64,000 nucleotides of DNA from Qiania dongpingensis. GTDB lineage: Bacteria; Bacillota; Clostridia; Lachnospirales; Lachnospiraceae. Shown here one piece after another: positions 7,710 through 16,137 of the stretch. The notes under the pieces are model-generated. The model searched no databases. It saw only the letters and a program-made list of their open reading frames with translations, and was not told the origin of the DNA. The position numbers were made by a program, and so were the translations under genes. The DNA lies in assembly GCF_014337195.1 (NCBI RefSeq), contig NZ_CP060634.1, positions 1,922,001 to 1,986,000 of the forward strand, written 5' to 3'. Numbering within the stretch: the stretch's first letter is position 1; the number at the start of each line of letters is the position of its first letter.

Positions 7710-10325
7710 TATGAATTTTACCAGTTCCATGATCGGGATGATCACGACGGCCAGGGCCATGGAAAGTCCGTATTCGGCCAAAGTGATATGGGTGAAGCCG
7801 AAAGCGTTCCGCAGGAAGGGGACATAGATCACAGCGGTCGTACAGAGGAAAGACAGCGCCATTGCGCCCCAGAGGAATATATTATGTCCATGTATCCGGA
7901 ACACAGAAGCTCTTCTGGATCTCATGTTAAAGGAATGAAAGATTTCCACCATGGATAAGGTCAGGAATGCCATTGTCATGCCGTCGGCACTGGCAGCGAT
8001 CTCAAGCCGCCCGGATTCGACATAGTGCCCGATGAAATAAGCGGACATGGTCAGCAGGGTTATCAGGACACCCTGGAAGGCTACGTCAAAGCCAAGGCCG
8101 CCTGCGAAGATTCCGTCATCCGCGCTTCTGGGAGCACGTTTCATGATATCCTCTTCTTCGTGTTCCATGCCGAGAGCCAGGGCGGGGAAACAGTCGGTGA
8201 TCAGGTTGATCCAAAGCAGGTGGACCGGCTTAAGGATGGTAAAGCCGAGGATGGTGGAAAAGAAAATGGCGAGTACCTCGGCCAGATTGGAGGACAGGAG
8301 GAACTGAATGGACTTGCGGATATTGTCGTAAATTCTTCTGCCCTCTCCCACGGCGGAGACGATGGTAGCAAAATTGTCGTCGGCAAGCACCATATCCGCT
8401 ACGTTTTTTGTCACATCTGTACCGGTTATTCCCATGCCCACGCCTATATCTGCGCTTTTAATAGAAGGAGCGTCGTTTACGCCGTCTCCTGTCATGGCGG
8501 TGATGCGTCCTTTGGATTTCCAGGCCTTTACAATCCGCACCTTGTGCTCCGGCTGGACCCTCGCATATACGGAGAAATGCTCCACATCCCGGAACAGCTC
8601 TTCATCGCTCATGTCGTTTAGCTGGGAACCGGTTATGGCCTCGCTGTCGTCCCGGAGGATGCCCAGCTGACGGGCGATCGCTACAGCGGTGTCCCGATGA
8701 TCGCCGGTGATCATGACGGGCCGGATGCCGGCGCTCTTGCATTCGGAGATTGCGTCCCGCACTTCGGGGCGGATGGGATCGATCATGCCGGATAATCCGA
8801 GATAGCAAAGCTCCTGTTCCAGAAATTCTGCATCGAAAGAGGCGGGAGAAGAATCCCATACGCGCATGGCTCCGCAGAGAACGCGGAGAGCCTGATCCGC
8901 CATATGCTTATTTTCCGAAAGAATTTCCTGGCGGAGGCTGTCGGTGAGGGGGATTTCCCGGCTGCCGTCCCACATGGACGTACAGCGCTTTAGTACCTCG
9001 TCGGGAGCGCCTTTGGTGTACTGCAGAATGGCGTGTTCCGGGGTCTTATGGACCGTTGACATCATCTTCCGCATAGAATCAAAGGGAGCCTCGCCTAAAC
9101 GGGGATATTGTTCCATAAGATCTGTTTTGGACAGCCCAAGGGAGAAAGCGTCATTTACCAGAGCACATTCTGTAGGCTCCCCGACAGCTTCATTCTGCTC
9201 ATCTAAAACAGCGTCGCTGCAGAGCGTCATGGCTTTGGCAAGCTCCGGGATATCTGCCGAGGAGTGCTCCACTACTGTCATCTTGTTCTGAGTCAGTGTG
9301 CCTGTTTTGTCGGAACAGATGATCTGAGTGCAGCCAAGGGTTTCCACGGCGGTCAGTTTACGAATGACGGCATTCCGCTTTGACATTCTGGTGACTCCCA
9401 TGGAGAGCACGATCGTGACCACTGCGGCCAGGCCCTCCGGGATGGCTGCCACAGCCAGGCTGACGGCTACCATGAACGTATCGAGCATCTTGGCTCCGGT
9501 GATATCCGGATAAGCGCGGAATACATCCAGTGCGAAGATAAAGAGACAGATTCCGATGACGAGGAAGCTCAGAACCTTGCTCAATTGATTCAGCTTTTTT
9601 TGAAGGGGAGTGAGATCATCCTTGGAATTGGTCAGCGCGTCTGCGATTTTTCCCATTTCTGTGTCCATACCGGTACCGGTCAGCACGGCGCGTCCCCGCC
9701 CATATACGATGGTGCTCCCCATATATACCATGTTCTTCCGGTCCCCAAGAGGGATGTCTTTTTCTGCTCCCAGATTCAGCGCGTCCGCGGTTTTATTGAC
9801 CGGTACAGATTCTCCGGTAAGGGCCGCTTCTTCCACTTTAAGGCTGGCGTTTTCTATGATCCTGGCGTCGGCGGGAACGGCGTCTCCGGCCTCCAGGATG
9901 ATCACGTCGCCGGGAACCAGCTCTTCACTTTTAATGGTTACCTGGCGCCCGTCCCGGACGACCTTTGAAGTAGCCGCCGCGATCTCTTGGAGAGCGGCGA
10001 TGGCTTTTTCTGCTTTATTTTCTTGAACAACCCCGAGGACAGCATTGATGATGACTACGGCCATGATAATGATGACATCGGTGAAGGACTCCCCGGAGTA
10101 GACTGCCGTAATGCCTGATACGACAGCGGCGGCTATGAGAATGATGATCATCGGATCGGCCAGTTCTTTAAAAAAGCGGGAGATGAGTGAAACTTTTTTG
10201 CCCTCTTTAAGCTTATTTGGGCCGGTTTCGGACAACCGCCGTCCTGCCTCGGCGCCGGTCAGGCCCTGTTCTGAGGTGTTCAGATCTTTTACGACTTGAA
10301 AAAATTCTGCTAAGTATGGTTTCAT
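7689..10325 (-). CDS. Calcium/manganese-type cation-transporting P-type ATPase (P2A-like)
   Basis: The 878-aa membrane pump has all P-type landmarks: LTGES in the actuator domain (about 180), the phosphorylation motif CSDKTGTLT with Asp339, KGAPD in the nucleotide domain, and TGDGVNDAP near 610. It has about ten membrane segments, including the PEGLAAVVT helix 4 that forms the cation site. The cation N-terminal domain is at 1-70. The start follows AGGAGG seven bases upstream. The family is usually annotated as calcium-translocating, but a yybP-ykoY manganese riboswitch in the leader suggests that Mn2+ export is a real possibility. Confidence 0.92.
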   Translation of the reverse strand: MKPYLAEFFQVVKDLNTSEQGLTGAEAGRRLSETGPNKLKEGKKVSLISRFFKELADPMIIILIAAAVVSGITAVYSGESFTDVIIIMAVVIINAVLGVVQENKAEKAIAALQEIAAATSKVVRDGRQVTIKSEELVPGDVIILEAGDAVPADARIIENASLKVEEAALTGESVPVNKTADALNLGAEKDIPLGDRKNMVYMGSTIVYGRGRAVLTGTGMDTEMGKIADALTNSKDDLTPLQKKLNQLSKVLSFLVIGICLFIFALDVFRAYPDITGAKMLDTFMVAVSLAVAAIPEGLAAVVTIVLSMGVTRMSKRNAVIRKLTAVETLGCTQIICSDKTGTLTQNKMTVVEHSSADIPELAKAMTLCSDAVLDEQNEAVGEPTECALVNDAFSLGLSKTDLMEQYPRLGEAPFDSMRKMMSTVHKTPEHAILQYTKGAPDEVLKRCTSMWDGSREIPLTDSLRQEILSENKHMADQALRVLCGAMRVWDSSPASFDAEFLEQELCYLGLSGMIDPIRPEVRDAISECKSAGIRPVMITGDHRDTAVAIARQLGILRDDSEAITGSQLNDMSDEELFRDVEHFSVYARVQPEHKVRIVKAWKSKGRITAMTGDGVNDAPSIKSADIGVGMGITGTDVTKNVADMVLADDNFATIVSAVGEGRRIYDNIRKSIQFLLSSNLAEVLAIFFSTILGFTILKPVHLLWINLITDCFPALALGMEHEEEDIMKRAPRSADDGIFAGGLGFDVAFQGVLITLLTMSAYFIGHYVESGRLEIAASADGMTMAFLTLSMVEIFHSFNMRSRRASVFRIHGHNIFLWGAMALSFLCTTAVIYVPFLRNAFGFTHITLAEYGLSMALAVVIIPIMELVKFIQRRLHK

Positions 10326-10398
10326 GAGAACCTCCTTTGAAATAATAAATGACGGACGCAGTTTCTTCCGGGAAATCGTTCTGAGAACTATCCTGCGG

Positions 10399-10437
10399 AA
10401 TAAAAATAAGACCTATCTGTTCCATAACAGATAAGTC
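10399..10437 (-). terminator. Riboswitch-controlled intrinsic terminator before the P-type ATPase
   Basis: On the minus strand GACTTATCTGTT (10437-10426) pairs with AACAGATAGGTC (10421-10410) around an ATGG loop and is followed by a T-rich run. The 5' arm includes CTTATC, the 3' strand of the aptamer P1 helix. Aptamer folding and termination are therefore mutually exclusive. Confidence 0.85.
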
Positions 10438-10515
10438 TCGTCATTTAGTACGAAGCCAGGAATGGGTTCCAGGGATGTTGGCTTCATCACGCGCCGCGCT
10501 GACTACTCCCTTATC
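10430..10515 (-). ncRNA. yybP-ykoY manganese riboswitch aptamer
   Basis: Read on the minus strand, P1 is GATAAG (10515-10510) with CTTATC (10435-10430). It encloses the conserved GGGAGTAG loop and, at the 3' side, ACGAGA. These match the yybP-ykoY consensus (AAGGGGAGUAG ... GCAAGACCUU), which binds Mn2+. P1 formation would sequester the left arm of the terminator, so ligand would switch expression on. It sits about 100 bases upstream of the P-type ATPase start, a typical association. Confidence 0.85.
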
Positions 10516-10692
10516 AAGAGGGATAACGATATTTCTTATTTTAGTGTGCTCATAATAGCACAAATTTATCCGGTTTACAAGGGATAAAATATAAAATTTC
10601 CAAGAAAAGGTTAAATTTTAGGATTGTTTACGAAAAGTTAATGGAAAGTCGGGAACAATAACCTTATAATAGTGACAGAAGGGTGGGATTAT

Positions 10693-12588
10693 ATGCTGAA
10701 GGAACAATTGGCTGTGATGGATTTATTGAAGAATTTGATTCGGGGAAATATGGAGAATATCAGCAAGGTGACATATACGCCGCAGAAACCGGCTTTTGAA
10801 GAGGAAGCTTTTTCTCAGCCGTTTCCAAGGATGACACCGGAATCCCAGGGAGTGCCTTCCCGGCGTCTGGCCGCGTTTTTTGAGGAATTGGCGGGAGACA
10901 GCAGGACGGACCTTCACCATGTGATGGTACTTCGCCACGGCAACGTCATAGGAGAAGCTGATGTTGCTCCGTATGGCCGCGATATGTGGCATGCGTCCTA
11001 TTCCATGTGCAAGACGGTCACGGGGATGGCCATAGGGATGCTGATAGAAGAAGGAAAGCTTTCATTGGAGGACAAGGTGCTGCATCTGCTTGACAGCAAA
11101 TCACTGCTTGCGGGGATACGGCAGAAGAATCTGAAGGTGGAGCATCTGCTGACTATGACGTCGGGAGTCACGTTTAATGAAACCGGGATCGTGTCAGGCG
11201 ACGACTGGACGGCCAGCTATCTGCAGGCGGGAGTAAAAGGGACGCCGGGTACGAAATTTGAATATAACAGCATGAACACATATATCCTGTCAGCCATCGT
11301 GACTAAGCTGACCGGTGAGAGTATGATGGACTATCTCCGCCCGCGTCTGTGGGAGCCGATGGGAATCACCCGGGTTTTCTGGGAAGCCTGCCCGAAGGGC
11401 ATCACAAAAGGAGGATGGGGACTTTTCATCGGGACCGAGGACGCGGCGAAGCTGGGGCAGCTTTATCTGCAGAAGGGAAATTGGAAAGGCAGGCAGCTGA
11501 TCCCGGAGTCCTGGGTGGAAACGGCGACCAGCAAGCATATGGATACGCCCGAGAGCATGGGGCCTTATGGATACGGGTATCAGGTCTGGATGGGCGGCCG
11601 TCCCGGAAGCTATACCTTTAACGGCATGCTGGGACAGAACATCGTGGTCTATCCGGATATCGATATGGTCGTAGCGGCCAACGCAGGAAGCGACGAGCTG
11701 TTTCAAAGCTGTGTGCTGTTAAATATTGTAAAGAAATATTTTGAAGAGGATTTTAAGCCGGGAGAGGAACTGCCGGAGGACCCCGCAGGACTCAGAAAGC
11801 TCCGGGATGTGGAAGATGGCCTTAGAAGAGACGGCAGAAAAGGCGTCCCGGGATTGGCGGGGACCGGCGGCCGCTATGGATGGAGAGCCGTCTCCTGCGC
11901 TTCAGGAAGTGGGATTCGAAGAAGCGGAAGAACACTGAAAAAGGGAAGTCTGGACGCCTGGAACCGGCCGAGGAAAAACGGCAGAGAAAATCATTTTCTG
12001 GAAGAAGAAAAGTTGAAGCGGTTGCTGGACGGCCGTGTATACCGGCTGGAACAGACCCATGTAGGCCTCAGTCCTTTGGTCCTTCAGGTATTCCATAACA
12101 ATTATACGGAAGGCATCCATTCTGTGGGATTTCATTTCGAAAATAAAAAATTTTATATTTCCATGGAGGAGGGCGGCCTGCTGCACCGGCTGGAAATTGG
12201 ATTTGGCAAAGCGGCCGTAACAGAAGTCTCTTTCCATGGCGAACCTTATCTTTTGGGAACAGAAGGGAAGTTCACAAGAGATGAGGACGGTTATCCTGTC
12301 CTGAAACTGGATATCGCGTTTCTGGAAGAAGCGGTGCGCCGGAAGATGAAGTGCTTTTTCAGAAATCACGGTGAAAATATAGAAATACATTGGGACGAGA
12401 CGCCGGGAGGGCGTATGATAAAAGAGGGGCTTGGCTCTCTTCTGAGCGATTCGCTTAAAAACGGCCTGATGGAAGCAATCCGGGATAAGCTGGGAGTGGA
12501 CCTGGCCGAGATCCTGGTGGACAGGACGATTCATCCGATCGTGACCGGGAGCTGCGCGCCGGAGAAGGCAGAATCAGAAGAAACGTGA
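10693..12588 (+). CDS. Serine hydrolase, beta-lactamase family (class C / EstB-like), with a possible internal frame anomaly
   Basis: The 631-aa protein has a beta-lactamase-fold domain (about 40-360) with the nucleophile motif SMCK in HASYSMCKTVTG, the YNSMN (YxN) motif and a late GxxGQN segment. There is no obvious signal peptide or membrane segment. The C-terminal 200 residues form an unassigned beta-rich domain. ATG 10693 follows GGGTGGG; GTG 10672 lies at the expected transcription start of TATAAT 10665-10670. The linker at about 11815-11990 is Arg/Gly-rich in this frame, while the +1 frame reads an acidic, normal-looking segment ending at a stop near 11938. Two compensating indels are possible. 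The substrate is unknown. Confidence 0.82.
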   Translation: MLKEQLAVMDLLKNLIRGNMENISKVTYTPQKPAFEEEAFSQPFPRMTPESQGVPSRRLAAFFEELAGDSRTDLHHVMVLRHGNVIGEADVAPYGRDMWHASYSMCKTVTGMAIGMLIEEGKLSLEDKVLHLLDSKSLLAGIRQKNLKVEHLLTMTSGVTFNETGIVSGDDWTASYLQAGVKGTPGTKFEYNSMNTYILSAIVTKLTGESMMDYLRPRLWEPMGITRVFWEACPKGITKGGWGLFIGTEDAAKLGQLYLQKGNWKGRQLIPESWVETATSKHMDTPESMGPYGYGYQVWMGGRPGSYTFNGMLGQNIVVYPDIDMVVAANAGSDELFQSCVLLNIVKKYFEEDFKPGEELPEDPAGLRKLRDVEDGLRRDGRKGVPGLAGTGGRYGWRAVSCASGSGIRRSGRTLKKGSLDAWNRPRKNGRENHFLEEEKLKRLLDGRVYRLEQTHVGLSPLVLQVFHNNYTEGIHSVGFHFENKKFYISMEEGGLLHRLEIGFGKAAVTEVSFHGEPYLLGTEGKFTRDEDGYPVLKLDIAFLEEAVRRKMKCFFRNHGENIEIHWDETPGGRMIKEGLGSLLSDSLKNGLMEAIRDKLGVDLAEILVDRTIHPIVTGSCAPEKAESEET

Positions 12589-12589
12589 C

Positions 12590-12624
12590 AAATAAAAGTA
12601 CCTGTAGAAATCCTACAGGTACTT
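12590..12624 (-). terminator. Intrinsic terminator of the small helical protein gene
   Basis: On the minus strand AAGTACCTGTAG pairs with CTACAGGTACTT around a short loop, followed by TTATTTG. The stop codon TAG of the leftward gene lies in the stem. On the plus strand it may also end the serine hydrolase transcript, but with a poorer T-run. Confidence 0.8.
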
Positions 12625-13044
12625 CCTTAATTCGTCCATCAGACTTTGTTCCAAACGGATGATATTTTCGGATATTTTTTTTGCGCTCTTGTCGGCAGAC
12701 GCATATTGGTTCAGATATTTGCTTATGGATTTAATCCCCATGTTGCAGCCGTCTGTGACCATGGAAGCAATCTTTTTGTCCGAATCGTCCAGCATGAGTT
12801 TTACGCTTGTCATGACCCACGCGGAAGTTTTTTCCATGGGACCCAGGTCTCCGGAGGGCTCTCCGCCTTCATTCAGCATAGAATGAAGCTTATCGCCGAA
12901 GCTTACATGGGCGTCCCTGTATTTTTCCAGGCTCTCCCGGAATTCCTGGTTATGGACGGAAGGAAGGACCTGGTTGATGGTCTCTACCGCCATTTTGGTG
13001 CCTGCGTCACATTCATTTAACAGCTTTTTCGTATCTTCGTTCAT
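12613..13044 (-). CDS. Small helical-bundle protein (PA2169/DUF2383-like), function unknown
   Basis: The 143-aa protein is predicted to be almost all alpha-helical, with charged amphipathic helices and no membrane segment or signal peptide. Residues 1-60 resemble the ferritin-like four-helix proteins of the PA2169/DUF2383 type, but I do not see a clear metal-binding EXXH pair. The start at 13044 follows AGAGAGGT; 13086 is an in-frame upstream alternative without a good ribosome binding site. It is divergent from perR and close to rubrerythrin, so a stress role is a guess only. Confidence 0.6.
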   Translation of the reverse strand: MNEDTKKLLNECDAGTKMAVETINQVLPSVHNQEFRESLEKYRDAHVSFGDKLHSMLNEGGEPSGDLGPMEKTSAWVMTSVKLMLDDSDKKIASMVTDGCNMGIKSISKYLNQYASADKSAKKISENIIRLEQSLMDELRKYL

Positions 13045-13187
13045 AGATGATACCTCTCTTCCATAAAATAGATTTCTGGGGCACAATGTTTTCCTGCCGC
13101 CAATTTATCTGCTCTCTGATACTGTACTTAGTATGTGTCGGAGCCGCCGATTTATCCGCGGCAGATAAAATCATGGTCAGAAAAGCC

Positions 13188-13216
13188 TTGACAGTATGGA
13201 TAGTGCCGGATATAAT
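13188..13216 (+). promoter_or_regulatory. Consensus sigma-A promoter of perR
   Basis: TTGACA (13188-13193) and TATAAT (13211-13216) are perfect hexamers with a 17-nt spacer, 43 bases before the perR start. Confidence 0.9.
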
Positions 13217-13221
13217 AAAAA

Positions 13222-13236
13222 CAGTAGCAATTATTG
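13222..13236. promoter_or_regulatory. Putative PerR operator upstream of perR
   Basis: CAGTAGCAATTATTG matches 12 of 15 positions of the site in front of rubrerythrin (13693-13707) and has the 7-1-7 layout of Fur/PerR boxes. It sits just downstream of the -10, where binding would block transcription, so autorepression is likely. Confidence 0.7.
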
Positions 13237-13258
13237 TTTTTGATTTGGAGGAGCTGCC

Positions 13259-13678
13259 ATGAAAACTTTGAAATACAGCCGACAGCGTGAGAGTATCAAG
13301 GAATTTCTTGCTACGCGCAAAGATCATCCCACGGCGGATACGGTCTATGTGAATATCCGCCAGCTGTACCCCAATATCAGCCTCGGAACAGTATATCGGA
13401 ATTTATCCCTTCTGGCTTCCCTTGGCGAGATCTGCAAGGTATCCTGCGGAGACGGAGTAGAGCATTTCGATTCGAATACGGAGCCCCATTATCATTTTAT
13501 CTGCCGGGAATGCGGCTGCGTGCAGGATGTGCCGCTGGATCCGCTTAATGACCTGGATAGGATGGCTTCCAACCGGTTCGAAGGTACGATAGAAGGGCAT
13601 ACGACGCTGTTTTTTGGAACCTGCAGAAACTGTACTGAAAAAGTACAAAAAACTCTTGACAAAAGAGAAGCGATATGA
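13259..13678 (+). CDS. perR: Fur-family transcriptional regulator, PerR-type peroxide sensor
   Basis: The 139-aa protein has an N-terminal winged helix (TADTVYVNIR..SLGTVYRNLSLL) and a C-terminal dimerisation/metal domain. Two CxxC pairs (CREC and CRNC) make the structural zinc site. HFD and PHYHF supply regulatory-metal ligands, as in PerR. The ribosome binding site is GGAGGAG. The promoter is consensus, and its own operator overlaps the start region. Next to it is reverse rubrerythrin, a peroxide scavenger, which supports PerR rather than Fur or Zur. Its 3' end contains the rubrerythrin -35. Confidence 0.9.
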   Translation: MKTLKYSRQRESIKEFLATRKDHPTADTVYVNIRQLYPNISLGTVYRNLSLLASLGEICKVSCGDGVEHFDSNTEPHYHFICRECGCVQDVPLDPLNDLDRMASNRFEGTIEGHTTLFFGTCRNCTEKVQKTLDKREAI

Positions 13679-13684
13679 TATCTT
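13656..13684 (+). promoter_or_regulatory. Rubrerythrin promoter inside the 3' end of perR
   Basis: TTGACA (13656-13661), a 17-nt gap and TATCTT (13679-13684) make a good promoter whose -35 is within the last perR codons. Confidence 0.8.
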
Positions 13685-13692
13685 ATCAATAA

Positions 13693-13707
13693 CAGTAATA
13701 ATTACTG
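13693..13707. promoter_or_regulatory. Perfect 7-1-7 PerR-type operator before rubrerythrin
   Basis: CAGTAAT-A-ATTACTG is a perfect palindrome with the geometry of the PerR box (TTATAATnATTATAA). It sits 8 bases after the -10, a position suited to repression. Confidence 0.8.
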
Positions 13708-13757
13708 ATATTGAAAAAGCAAAAAGATAAAAATAAATCAGAAAAGGAGAAAAGAAA

Positions 13758-14300
13758 ATGAAAAAATTTGTATGTGATGTATGCGGTTATGTATGGGAAG
13801 GCGAAACTGCACCTGAAAAATGTCCTCAGTGCGGAGCACCCGCAAGCAAGTTCTCAGAGCAGAAGGGTGATATGACTTGGGCAGCAGAGCATGTAGTAGG
13901 CGTTGCACAGGGTGTCAGCCAGGATATTCTGGATGATCTGAGGGCGAACTTCAACGGAGAATGCTCTGAGGTCGGTATGTATCTGGCGATGGCCAGAGTT
14001 GCACACAGAGAAGGATATCCGGAGATTGGCCTTTACTGGGAGAAAGCAGCTTATGAAGAGGCAGAGCATGCCGCTAAATTCGCTGAGCTTCTGGGCGAAG
14101 TGGTCACCGACAGCACCAAGAAGAATCTGGAGATGCGTGTTGCAGCAGAAAACGGCGCGACAGCAGGAAAGTTTGACCTTGCCAAGAGAGCAAAGGCCGC
14201 TAACCTGGATGCTATCCATGATACCGTACATGAAATGGCCAGAGACGAAGCCCGTCACGGCAGAGCGTTTGAAGGTCTCTTAAAGAGATACTTCGGTTAA
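13758..14300 (+). CDS. Reverse rubrerythrin (rubredoxin domain first)
   Basis: The 180-aa protein reduces hydrogen peroxide (and oxygen) in anaerobes. An N-terminal rubredoxin-like Fe(Cys)4 site ([15 protein letters not shown], residues 5-30) is followed by a ferritin-like diiron domain with ligands in [17 protein letters not shown] and DEARHGRAF. This domain order is the reverse of classical rubrerythrin and is typical of clostridia, where PerR controls it. The ribosome binding site is AAAGGAG. Codon use is markedly biased, suggesting high expression. A strong terminator follows. Confidence 0.95.
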   Translation: MKKFVCDVCGYVWEGETAPEKCPQCGAPASKFSEQKGDMTWAAEHVVGVAQGVSQDILDDLRANFNGECSEVGMYLAMARVAHREGYPEIGLYWEKAAYEEAEHAAKFAELLGEVVTDSTKKNLEMRVAAENGATAGKFDLAKRAKAANLDAIHDTVHEMARDEARHGRAFEGLLKRYFG

Positions 14301-14374
14301 TCAGACTACTCCCTCCTTACCTTGATAAATCTTGAAAAAGAAACGGAAGCCCGCGTGATGAGCGGATATTCCGG

Positions 14375-14410
14375 AAAAAGACAGCAGGTCCCACACCTGC
14401 TGTCTTTTTC
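14375..14410 (+). terminator. Intrinsic terminator after rubrerythrin
   Basis: AAAAAGACAGCAGGT pairs with ACCTGCTGTCTTTTT around CCCAC; the T-run is part of the stem. Confidence 0.9.
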
Positions 14411-14494
14411 GCTTCATAAAATCTAGGTGTTAAATTGGATTTATGTTACAATAGAGACAGAAAACCATGGAAGCACAGGAAGGGAGAAGAATTA

Positions 14495-16099
14495 TTGCCT
14501 GTTATTTTACTTCTAGTCACAGTTATAATCATTGCCTGCATACTATTGAATCATTTGTCCAGCCGTCTGGGGATACCGATGCTGCTTGGTTTCATCCTTT
14601 TGGGGATGTTCTTCGGGTCGGACGGCGTACTGAAGATCCCCTTTGACAACTATGGATCTGCAGAGCAGATATGCTCAGTCGCGTTGATATTTATCATGTT
14701 CTACGGGGGATTTGGGACTAAGTGGAGCGAAGCAAAGCCGGCGGCGGCCAAAGCGATTCTTTTGTCAACAGCCGGAGTCGTGATGACCGCCGGAATAACG
14801 GGGGCGTTTTGTTATTTTGCGCTGAGGATGAAACTTCTGGAGAGTCTTCTGATCGGCGCGGTCATCAGTTCCACAGACGCAGCGTCGGTGTTTTCCATAC
14901 TGCGTTCCAAGCGGCTCAACCTGAAAGACAACACGGCGTCTTTGCTGGAGGTGGAGAGCGGGAGCAACGATCCATTTTCTTATATGCTGACCATGACGGT
15001 GCTATCCATTATGAGCGGGACGGCGGAGACGGGCGGAATCGCTTATATGCTGTTCGCGCAGATTGTGTATGGGCTTCTGGGAGGTGCGGTGATTGCGCTC
15101 CTGGCCCTTTGGTTTCTTAAAAATTTTCATTTTGCCACAGAAGGGTTTGATACGATTTTTGTCGTGGCGGTGGTCCTCCTGGCATATGCGGCTCCGGCGG
15201 CCATAGGAGGAAACGGATATTTGAGCGCTTATGTGGTGGGAATTCTGCTTGGAAACGGGCCTTTGAAAAATAAAAAGGCCCTGGTACATTTTTTTGACGG
15301 GATTACCGGCCTGATGCAGATGCTGATATTTTTCTTGCTCGGCCTTCTGGCGTTTCCGTCCCAGCTTCCGGGAGTCGTGCTTCCGGCACTTCTGATCGCG
15401 CTGTTCCTGACTTTTGCTGCCCGTCCGCTGGCTGTGTTTGCCATAATGACGCCGTTTCGCTGCCGTCTGAATCAGCAGCTTCTCGTGGCGTGGTCCGGGC
15501 TTCGAGGAGCGGCTTCCATTGTGTTTGCGATCATGGCGGTAGTGAGTCCGGGAGCCATCAGCATGGATATTTTCCACATTGTATTTTTTATCGTCCTGTT
15601 TTCTATTTTATTCCAGGGCTCTCTGATCCCTCTGGCGGCCAGGAAGCTTGGAATGATCGATGAGCATGCCAATGTGCTGAAGACCTTTAATGACTATACA
15701 GAAGAGGTGCCGGTCCAGTTTATTCAGTTCACCATAAAGGAGGGGCATCCGTGGGAAGGAAAGGCAATCTGTGATATTCTGCTTCCTCCGGATACACTGC
15801 TGGCGCTTCTGACGCGGAAAGAAGAGCAGATCGTGCCGAAGGGGGATACGGTGCTCCTCGCGGGAGATGTGCTGGTCCTGAGCGCAAAAGCTATGTCTGC
15901 GGCCGACGGAATCCGTCTGACGGAGCTGCCTGTGAGCGAGGACTGCGGCTGGGCTGGAAAAAAGGTGGCGGATGTAGTACTGGAACCGGGGAAACTGATC
16001 GTAATGATCAGAAGGCAGGAAAAGGTGATTATCCCCAGCGGCGGTACGGTACTGAAGGAACGGGATGTACTGGTCATAAACGGACCGACAGAGGAATGA
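14495..16099 (+). CDS. Potassium/sodium-proton antiporter, CPA1 type with RCK C-terminal domain (NhaP2/CvrA-like)
   Basis: The 534-aa protein has about 12 membrane segments in the first 400 residues (Na/H exchanger fold, SSTDAASVFSILR in the core) and a cytoplasmic TrkA-C/RCK_C domain at about 420-534. It exchanges K+ or Na+ for protons; the ion cannot be settled from sequence. I chose TTG 14495 because AGGAAGGGAG lies 8 bases upstream; the in-frame ATG at 14435 lies in the likely promoter (TACAAT near 14450) and would add a charged, non-conserved extension. Confidence 0.88.
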   Translation: MPVILLLVTVIIIACILLNHLSSRLGIPMLLGFILLGMFFGSDGVLKIPFDNYGSAEQICSVALIFIMFYGGFGTKWSEAKPAAAKAILLSTAGVVMTAGITGAFCYFALRMKLLESLLIGAVISSTDAASVFSILRSKRLNLKDNTASLLEVESGSNDPFSYMLTMTVLSIMSGTAETGGIAYMLFAQIVYGLLGGAVIALLALWFLKNFHFATEGFDTIFVVAVVLLAYAAPAAIGGNGYLSAYVVGILLGNGPLKNKKALVHFFDGITGLMQMLIFFLLGLLAFPSQLPGVVLPALLIALFLTFAARPLAVFAIMTPFRCRLNQQLLVAWSGLRGAASIVFAIMAVVSPGAISMDIFHIVFFIVLFSILFQGSLIPLAARKLGMIDEHANVLKTFNDYTEEVPVQFIQFTIKEGHPWEGKAICDILLPPDTLLALLTRKEEQIVPKGDTVLLAGDVLVLSAKAMSAADGIRLTELPVSEDCGWAGKKVADVVLEPGKLIVMIRRQEKVIIPSGGTVLKERDVLVINGPTEE

Positions 16100-16106
16100 T
16101 CCGAAA

Positions 16107-16130
16107 AGGCGGGGCCATTGGGCCCCGCCT
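16107..16130. terminator. Bidirectional terminator between antiporter and AEC transporter
   Basis: AGGCGGGGCC and GGCCCCGCCT form a perfect 10-bp GC-rich stem around ATTG. TTTT follows on the minus strand and a short T-run follows on the plus strand. Confidence 0.8.
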
Positions 16131-16137
16131 GAAGTTT

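Larger units (their letters stand above)
10326..10692. other. Intergenic region holding the Mn riboswitch and a divergent promoter
   Basis: The left part is the riboswitch leader of the P-type ATPase. The right part (10560-10692) is AT-rich and has a -10 TATAAT at 10665-10670 for the serine hydrolase. I see no gene in it. Confidence 0.7.
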
